Source: Dendrophyllia cribrosa
Lineage: Eukaryota; Cnidaria; Anthozoa; Scleractinia; Dendrophylliidae
DNA: 64,000 bases
Direction of reading: 5' to 3'
Assembly (NCBI GenBank): GCA_024195265.1
Contig: JAJLRJ010000003.1
Location: 31,649,643-31,713,642, forward strand
How positions within the stretch are numbered: position 1 is the first letter of the stretch; each line of letters begins with the position of its first letter. The position numbers and the translations under genes were made by a program. Positions 61,701-64,000 of this stretch are shown here, one piece after another. The notes under the pieces were generated by a model. The model had not been told where the DNA came from and did not search any database. It worked only from the letters and a program-made list of their open reading frames with translations.

Positions 61701-63060
61701 GGCACGTGCAGAGTTTTGAGAAAAACAAACGTGGTGCCTATTCAGCGATCATTTTATTTTGCTCAGTATATTTTTTAACAGGGCTCTACTGAAAACCGCT
61801 TTACGCGGATACGGTGATGTACGTAGGCATCCACCTGCTTAAAGATCTATAATAATGATTATTAACCAAGCTAAGGTTAATTAAGTTCTGTGTAGTTGAA
61901 GGCTTGTTTTGGTTTCTATACTTTTCCAACCACTTTTGAAATCAGTTGAACTGATTATGTAATATATACTAGAAATACGTGTCTCGCAGAACCCCGCGAA
62001 GCTCGGGGGAGGGTGCACCGCGAGTTGAAACTCTCGATTTGCGTATGAGGCTTTTCGCCATTTCACTTGTCTTCTTTGCAACCAAAAACGTTGGTAAAAG
62101 GTCCTTTCGGTGGTTCGCGTACCGTTTACCGTCCGCCATCTTTGTTTACCATGCTCCTATATAGGCTTACATGAAGTAGTACCACATTGTTGCCAGGAAA
62201 CTACAGGACACCATCAATCACCAACAATCAAATCACCATCAATCACCACCAATTTTTAGGGTTTTCACTTTGTGTTTATATATATATATATAAAAACACA
62301 AAGTGAAAACCCTAAAAACTGTCCTGATCGGGATTCGAACCCGCGTCCCCTACTTTCTAACGTCGATGTGTTAACCATTACACCACCAGGACGACCACGC
62401 AACAACGCAGCCGAACTTTAGGCTTTATGGCTCACAGGCCTCTCGAACAATTTTCAGTGTTTTCACAGGAGCTGACTGGAAGGCTTCTAGGCCTTTTTGA
62501 CGAATATAAATAACACAAATGAACTTAGAAAACCCTAAAAATTGTCGTGATCGGGATTCGAACCCGCGTCCCCGACTTTCTAGCGTCGATGTGTTAACCA
62601 TTACACCACCAGGACGACCACGCAACAACGCAGCCGAACTTTAGGCTTTATGGTTCACGGGCCTCCCGAACAATTTTCAGTGTTTTCACAGGAGCTGACT
62701 GGAAGGCTTCTAGGCCTTTTTGACGAATATAAATAACACAAATGAACTTAAACCAGTCAAATAAAGAATAAATAAACACAAAGTGAAAACCCTAAAAATT
62801 ATCCTGATCGGGATTCGAACCCGAATTCAAAAAGGCCTAGAAGCCTTCCAGTGAGTGTTGATAAATTAGTAATATTAGTAATATTCTTTTGACAATTTCA
62901 TCTGCATCTAAAGTTCTCCTCTTTATTTTGCTTCAACAGTCAGTTCTTCAGTTCTTCAGTCCTTCAGATGCTCAGAGCTCAACAAAAACAGAAGACGTAA
63001 TGTATCCATCCACCGGCCAAACTTCTGAGCGGACTGAAGGCATGACTGAGCACCATACAG
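40021..63060 (+). CDS. Death-effector-domain-like protein gene (partial; runs past the window)
   Basis: Proposed exons: 40021-40716, 53587-53712, 60020-60134 and, less surely, 62944-63060, all GT-AG with compatible phases (0, 0, 1). The first 110 residues look like a death effector domain: a helical run with FKEYILHLVKSLGKEDRSRF, DIIPRAKLDIDVASDGDLLK, LVEFLQDDDQLSFTDMSLLK and AVERFDLLEILYKVELRIAI. Death effector domains mediate homotypic assembly of adaptors and initiator caspases. The rest of exon 1 is helical and unrecognised (ISQALEQLRQAGDNSVILFL). Exon 3 reads as beta strands (KQSGLTVYIVTDETKWPVAL) and exon 4 as a Ser/Thr-rich linker. No caspase catalytic motif is seen. Intron 1 is about 12.9 kb and holds most of the mobile DNA from 41 to 53 kb. 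The gene model is inference from phase and orientation. Confidence 0.55.
41381..41457. repeat. Palindrome GGAAACAGTGAATTTTGTTTC
   Basis: CAGGAAACAGTGAATTTTGT then TTCCCTTGAA, mirrored by TTCGAGGGAAACAAAATTT then ACTATTTTCCTCG. Lies in intron 1 of the DED-like gene; the remainder of 40717-41983 holds no gene I can see. Confidence 0.7.
42811..44061. mobile_element. Nested GTATATGTTGT TIR element carrying integrase sequence
   Basis: GTATATGTTGTGGTTCAAAT at the left, ATTTTGAACCACAACATATA at the right, with further inverted AAACTGGTTTGAAA motifs just inside each end. Its ends match the small MITEs at 12226 and 25507, of which it may be a larger relative. Confidence 0.65.
43227..43646 (-). pseudogene. 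KRBA2-like (retroviral-type) integrase, C-terminal fragment
   Basis: The minus strand reads NITHHRAIQTNPYEAVFSFK, the end of a DDE integrase core (cf. the TPYE-VFG motif), then a charged linker, then ITKKEQAKNIFKVGDMVAIQ and IEKCDKVTSLHPKMLLGK, the SH3-like barrel after the core. Catalytic residues are missing. This class of integrase is often found in cnidarians as KRAB-A-domain-2-like genes. The related fragment at 47010-47323 is a second, different copy. Confidence 0.6.
44993..45060 (+). repeat. tRNA-derived SINE-like sequence
   Basis: TAGTGGTGAGAGTGC fits an A box and AGTTCGATTACCGG a B box about 37 bases later. Acceptor pairing is poor, so it is a SINE head or relic, not a tRNA gene. 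Confidence 0.5.
45920..45995. repeat. CCCAGAGCT / GGCTCTGGGGAC inverted ends
   Basis: GTTCCCAGAGCTACTTGACC is facing GGCTCTGGGGACAAGAATGA, a small relative of the ends of the 29026-30062 element. Confidence 0.5.
47010..47323 (+). pseudogene. KRBA2-like integrase C-terminal fragment, second copy
   Basis: Reads NERITKKEGTKIQVNTK, a frameshift near 47062, then YKVGDFVRIKIDKVDKTTSL and QPNALLGQVKKIQDNYARIA, continuing GVISTFIAFNRLN to a stop at 47321. It aligns with the 43227-43646 copy through VGDxVxIxI and DKxTSLxPxxLLG, but the two have clearly diverged. It lies outside the 4.5-kb element, on the opposite strand. Confidence 0.6.
47857..48875. mobile_element. TTAACCCATTGACACCTGA TIR element
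   Basis: TTAACCCATTGACACCTGA at the left, TCAGGTGTCAATGGGTTAA at the right, so TTAA ends again. The interior has AAAACGT/ACGTTTTT subterminal motifs but no ORF with a recognisable domain. Confidence 0.75.
48902..49460. mobile_element. TTAAAGTGCCCC fold-back element
   Basis: Nearly the whole 560 bp is one inverted repeat: TTAAAGTGCCCCTGTGATCA at the left, TGATCACCGGGGCACTTTA at the right. The arms include GGCCGCCATTAATCAACCTT and GAGTCTTTGACGTCA. Non-coding. Confidence 0.85.
49461..50255. other. No gene seen
   Basis: AT-rich intron sequence of the DED-like gene, with a duplicated ATCTTTATATAAAGAT palindrome near 50080-50115. Confidence 0.4.
50256..51305. mobile_element. Long-TIR element with CCTGCCGCACACTTGAGG ends
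   Basis: Arms of about 300 bp are inverted copies, including ACCTCGCGAGGCAGTTAGCT and CGCGGCGCCCGCACACGATG on the right arm. The inner edge of the left arm has an ATG opening MADRSVVNEVILEDKLVKFY, stopping after about 30 codons; a remnant first exon is possible but unidentified. A smaller fold-back (about 50655-50850) is nested in the centre. Target duplication unclear. Confidence 0.75.
51818..52856 (+). mobile_element. TAGCCTG TIR element carrying a RecQ-like helicase remnant, 8-bp target duplication
   Basis: The left end TAGCCTGTGAACAGGCTTC is inverted at the right (GAAGCCTGTTCACAGGCTA); the arms run about 120 bp and include GGCGGCGAAGCCTGTGGACT. AATTGTTT stands immediately outside both ends (51810-51817 and 52857-52864). 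Eight bp fits hAT-, P- or Zisupton-like transposases; none is encoded here. The only coding-like content is the helicase fragment. Confidence 0.85.
52116..52391 (+). pseudogene. RecQ-like DNA helicase, N-terminal fragment
   Basis: ATG opens MQFSDLDLEKALNDSLRNFS, then LKEEQKLCLKSVAKKQDDFG, then ILPTGFTKQSP. The spacing from the EEQ segment to the PTG box is that of RecQ motifs 0 and I. Walker A is degenerate (GFTKQ in place of GxGKS/T). Past it about 40 codons without helicase motifs lead to TAA. With about 91 residues and no DEAH box it cannot be an active helicase. The parallel case at 29094-29489 differs in sequence, so the two were captured or diverged independently. Confidence 0.6.
52924..52996. 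repeat. GTGTATTATCAGG palindrome
   Basis: CAGTACGTGTATTATCAGGT then AAAAACTCTCGGC, mirrored by GCATCGAGTTTTTAAACCTG then ATAATACACTACTG. Confidence 0.8.
53319..53415. repeat. AACCTAGGTTGGAACAAATT minisatellite
   Basis: Five units of about 21-25 bp built on ACCTAGGTTGGAACAAATT, with the palindromic core AACCTAGGTT. Confidence 0.8.
53587..53712 (+). CDS. DED-like gene, proposed second exon
   Basis: Preceded by ATTATTGTACAG, followed by GTAAGTATT. 42 codons, phase 0 at both ends, reading SDRWYQIDDGSLFETLPHLI then DCYSRCAGIQST and LLERAESA. Codon-rich and repeat-free. Its assignment to the 40021 exon rests on phase, strand and order. Confidence 0.55.
53920..53985 (+). repeat. Dispersed GGTACCAT repeat, another copy
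   Basis: CAAATGGTACCATGCAAAAG, ACTTCCGAAGACATC and TTTGAATAGTCACATCACAG match the copy at 5425 in the same orientation. Confidence 0.75.
53985..54163. repeat. Fold-back repeat with TTTGCCCCCCAAATTTTGCA arms
   Basis: ATTCTCTATTTT, GCCCATAATACACTTTGTTT, GCCCCCCAAATTTTGCAT and AATGCTCTTGGGA are mirrored in order on the right. About 180 bp, non-coding; it abuts the dispersed repeat. Confidence 0.85.
54223..55394 (+). mobile_element. Gag-only LTR retrotransposon with truncated 5' LTR
   Basis: TGTTACGCATATCAACTCCA and about 50 further bases occur at 54223 and again at about 54975. The right copy continues to GTTCGTAACA at 55394, giving a TG...CA LTR of about 420 bp. The left copy breaks off after about 70 bp and jumps to the gag leader. 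ATAT flanks the element (54219-54222 and 55395-55398), consistent with a 4-bp target duplication. The AAGAGGGGGAGTG before the right LTR is a good polypurine tract. No pol is present. Confidence 0.75.
54318..54881 (+). CDS. Gag-like capsid protein of an LTR element
   Basis: First ATG at 54318; 187 codons with no disruption. The body reads KHIRLVPPFQETDVDKYFLH, FEKVAENLKWPKQYWTMLLQ and SSLIGRAREIYTQLTVSQ, then ILKGYELVPEAYRQKFR: the helical capsid fold shared by gypsy-type Gag and vertebrate SCAN domains. It stops before any zinc knuckle or protease. It appears intact despite the missing pol, so it may be a non-autonomous element supplied in trans. Confidence 0.7.
   Translation: MKRLELGGKSGSSYHSGTTSSDNFEITKHIRLVPPFQETDVDKYFLHFEKVAENLKWPKQYWTMLLQSSLIGRAREIYTQLTVSQTSDYDSVKELILKGYELVPEAYRQKFRNCEKETNKTYVEFARTKEQLFNRWCSSQKIGEDYDKLRQLILIEEFKRCIHSDVRTFIDEQKAETLDIDDCLSRV
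55399..57656. other. No gene seen; short TTAGGG-like stretch at 56581-56600
   Basis: Intronic sequence if the DED-like model is right. AGGGTTAGGGGTTAGGGTTA at 56581 is about three telomere-type units. A poly-T run lies at 56161-56175. No exon with good splice sites was found. Confidence 0.4.
57657..58670. mobile_element. TIR element with TAGTGTGTGCG ends
   Basis: TAGTGTGTGCGCTCACGTGA to CCGCCATGTTGGAGGA at the left is imperfectly inverted at the right (TCCTCCAACATGGCCGCCGG to CACACACACTA). TA at the very ends fits a TA target. The centre holds a strong palindrome (58337-58496) and a short unassigned frame at 58109-58372. Confidence 0.65.
58337..58496. repeat. Long palindrome inside the TAGTGTGTG element
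   Basis: CCAAGCGCTTCGAAAAGTTA, GTAGTTGACGAATTCTCCGA and GCTTGTGCATACTATAAAAT are mirrored in order, around a loop of about 14 bases. Confidence 0.85.
59190..59540. repeat. Block of TTTACATG/CATGTAAA words in both orientations
   Basis: More than a dozen GTAAATTTACA, TTTACATGTT and CATGTAAAT motifs at irregular spacing. Strongly self-complementary and non-coding. Confidence 0.6.
60020..60134 (+). CDS. DED-like gene, proposed third exon
   Basis: The acceptor TTTCTTTCAG ends at 60019; the donor GTAAAAG starts at 60135. Reads RKKTLTMKFGGGKQSGLTVY then IVTDETKWPVALTETLQH, phase 0 in, phase 1 out. An alternative acceptor two bases later would break the frame. Confidence 0.5.
60370..60700 (-). repeat. 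Inverted relative of the satellite-array flank
   Basis: TGTGTTTGTTCATTCATTAC, AACAAGACTTGCATTTTATA and CGCATCGCCTTGTGCAAAAA are the reverse complement of 28480-28720. ACTGCGCAGACGGTCG and TTTTGAGAATTGCTAAAATT match 19230-19280. Confidence 0.65.
60970..61330 (+). pseudogene. Two tandem relics of a tyrosine-recombinase (Crypton-like) N-terminus
   Basis: Unit 1 (ATG at 60970) reads MEENRFANFNISVED, a stop, VESLENK, then after a frameshift DVKLFKECLANEKHSERDVY. Unit 2 (ATG at 61120) reads MSEKRFVAHDSSVQNYVENM, EN, a stop, NTKKAIRDIELLKQFLTNE. Both share the F-V-E-x-x-E-N-x-N-T-K then DxxLLKxFL pattern of the core-binding domain that opens cnidarian Crypton-type recombinases. The catalytic R-H-R-Y domain is absent. 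Confidence 0.45.
61450..61600 (+). repeat. Possible retroelement 3' tail (AATAAAGTATTGTATTGTATTG)
   Basis: AAAATAAAGTATTGTATTGT at about 61571 is a polyadenylation-like signal followed by TATTG repeats, the style of non-LTR 3' ends. Confidence 0.35.
61656..62270. other. No gene seen
   Basis: Mixed-composition sequence. CACCATCAATCACCAACAATCA repeats at 62209-62252 precede the tRNA-like units. Confidence 0.35.
62321..62392 (-). repeat. tRNA-like unit 1 (SINE head)
   Basis: The minus strand opens GTCCTGGTGGTGTAATGG and closes with GGTTCGAATCCCGATCAGGA then C. The 7-bp acceptor stem pairs and the D and T arms form, but the anticodon stem does not. With the body sequence shared by unit 2, it is a tRNA-derived repeat rather than a tRNA gene. 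Confidence 0.65.
62544..62615 (-). repeat. tRNA-like unit 2 (SINE head)
   Basis: A near-identical copy 223 bp after unit 1. Here the anticodon stem pairs (CGAC/GTCG) but its loop has eight bases, and one acceptor pair is lost (CACGAC). A third copy, truncated at 62801-62822, runs into an inverted piece of the unit body (AAAAAGGCCTAGAAGCCTTC). Confidence 0.65.
62944..63060 (+). CDS. DED-like gene, possible fourth exon (Ser/Thr-rich)
   Basis: Using the AG at 62942-62943, phase 1 entry gives VLQFFSPSDAQSSTKTEDVM then YPSTGQTSERTEGMTEHHT to donor GTACCC at 63061. A linker-like composition with no domain. Membership in the gene is uncertain. Confidence 0.35.
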
Positions 63061-64000
63061 GTACCCTCTAACAAATAATCAGTGTTGTCAAAATTGACCC
63101 ATTCAGGCTTTGTGCCACTTGCTTGAAAACTAATTATTTATCTTTGCCTTTAATTCCAATTCAAAACGAATGAAATGATTCTGGGCATAAATTTGGCCAT
63201 ACCAGCATATTTCTCGTAAAATAGTACGTTAGTACGTTAGAATTCCTAAAAAAAACAAACAAGCAATAAACAAAAGGAACAACGTTACGGTTTTGATGTC
63301 TTCATGAGATCTATGTCAAGTTCAATGGTTTGAAAAACTATATGAAACACTCGAAAGGGTGTTTCATTAAGCATCCCTCGAAGGTGATTAAAAACTTGGC
63401 TGCACCTCAGGTTTCAATCTTCTTCTCGGTGTTTGGATATCTACGAGGTCAATGGATACCTGATGAAACACTCTTTCGAATGTTTGATATAAGTTCTCAA
63501 ACGGATGTTAAATACAGAGAAAAGGAAGCAATAAAAACACCAGGATCTTTTCTTTGTTCAAACTTGATGAAAAGTAGTATATGAATCACGATGAAGAGTA
63601 TTTCATAAGGCATCTTAACACCTCGTAGTCGTCTAAGAAAACTCTGCTGCGCCTCGTTTTTTCAACCCACTTCTTGGTGTTTGGAAATCCTGATGAAACA
63701 CTGATTGATATTTTACATCGATCGCTTGTTTTTCTTCCAATAAGTTATTCAGAATCTATATATATTACATAATTTAAAATTGCTATATTAACTAATATAA
63801 CTTATATAATTTATACTAACGGTAACAAGAGGAACAGAGGGTAAGAAAAAATCAGGTATAATAATAGTGGTGCATTCTTCTGAGCCGATCATTAATAGCC
63901 CCTTTGTGTAAGAGGATATGGTATTGTTTCTGGTAGAAGTGGTAGAAGTGACAGAAGTGGCTGAAGTCGAATTTTATGTTCGGTAAGTCTGAAAAGTAAG
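63061..64000. other. No gene seen; diverged GATGAAACACT repeat
   Basis: CTGATGAAACACTCTTTCGA, GGTGTTTGGATAT and GTGTTTCATTAAGC recur in two diverged blocks (63340-63480 and 63590-63710). The open frame at 63330-63584 lies in this repeat. The last bases contain a TAGAAGTGG triplet-like repeat (63932-63965). Confidence 0.4.

Noticed and set aside
62321..62615. Two functional tRNA genes
   Set aside because: The anticodon arm fails to pair in unit 1 and has an eight-base loop in unit 2, and both are parts of a 223-bp tandem repeat.
63330..63584. 84-codon frame at the right end
   Set aside because: Lies in a diverged GATGAAACACT repeat with a second copy just downstream; no domain.

Overview
The window looks like AT-rich, intron-containing, repeat-dense genomic DNA of an anthozoan cnidarian, most likely a stony coral. 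The support is GT-AG exons split over many kilobases, Penelope-like and LINE retroelement relics, KRAB-A-domain-2-like integrase fragments, and many fold-back TIR elements of types I associate with coral genomes. The organism call is inference. Nothing prokaryotic (operon, Shine-Dalgarno site, CRISPR array) is visible.

Host genes I can support are mostly multi-exon and were pieced together from splice signals and phase. (1) 1.9-10.35 kb, plus: a RING-CH (MARCH-type) two-pass membrane E3 ligase in five visible exons; its 5' end is not found. (2) 16.9-18.7 kb, plus: a two-exon secreted or GPI-anchored Ly6/uPAR three-finger protein. (3) 40.0 to about 63 kb, plus: a death-effector-domain-like gene. 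Its first coding exon is clear, and compatible downstream exons lie at 53.6, 60.0 and possibly 62.9 kb; the first intron is about 12.9 kb and full of nested transposons. (4) 30.1-32.8 kb, plus: an uncharacterised Cys/Trp-bearing protein gene, split by a long-TIR element with 7-9-bp target duplication and carrying two in-frame TGA codons.

Mobile DNA makes up most of the rest. The left edge is a Penelope-like element (reverse transcriptase plus GIY-YIG), and a second copy with both 3' ends facing outward sits in the last MARCH intron. Both carry hammerhead-ribozyme-like cores. Two TIR elements (about 29.0-30.1 and 51.8-52.9 kb) each carry the decayed N-terminus of a RecQ-like helicase; the second has a perfect 8-bp target-site duplication. 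TTAA-flanked fold-back elements occur at 11.6, 42.0-46.5, 47.9 and 48.9 kb. There are also an L1/Tx1-like LINE (35.4-37.5 kb), a gag-only LTR element (54.2-55.4 kb), integrase fragments (43.2-43.6 and 47.0-47.3 kb), tyrosine-recombinase-like relics (61.0-61.3 kb), tRNA-derived repeats, and hAT-like elements with 5-bp duplications.

Structured repeats dominate 24.5-28.7 kb: an array of overlapping hairpins, a GTATAC-rich block, triplicated palindromes, a 57-bp repeat in an open reading frame, and a 135-bp array whose relatives recur in pieces elsewhere in the window. All calls come from reading the sequence without database searches; family names rest on motif recognition.
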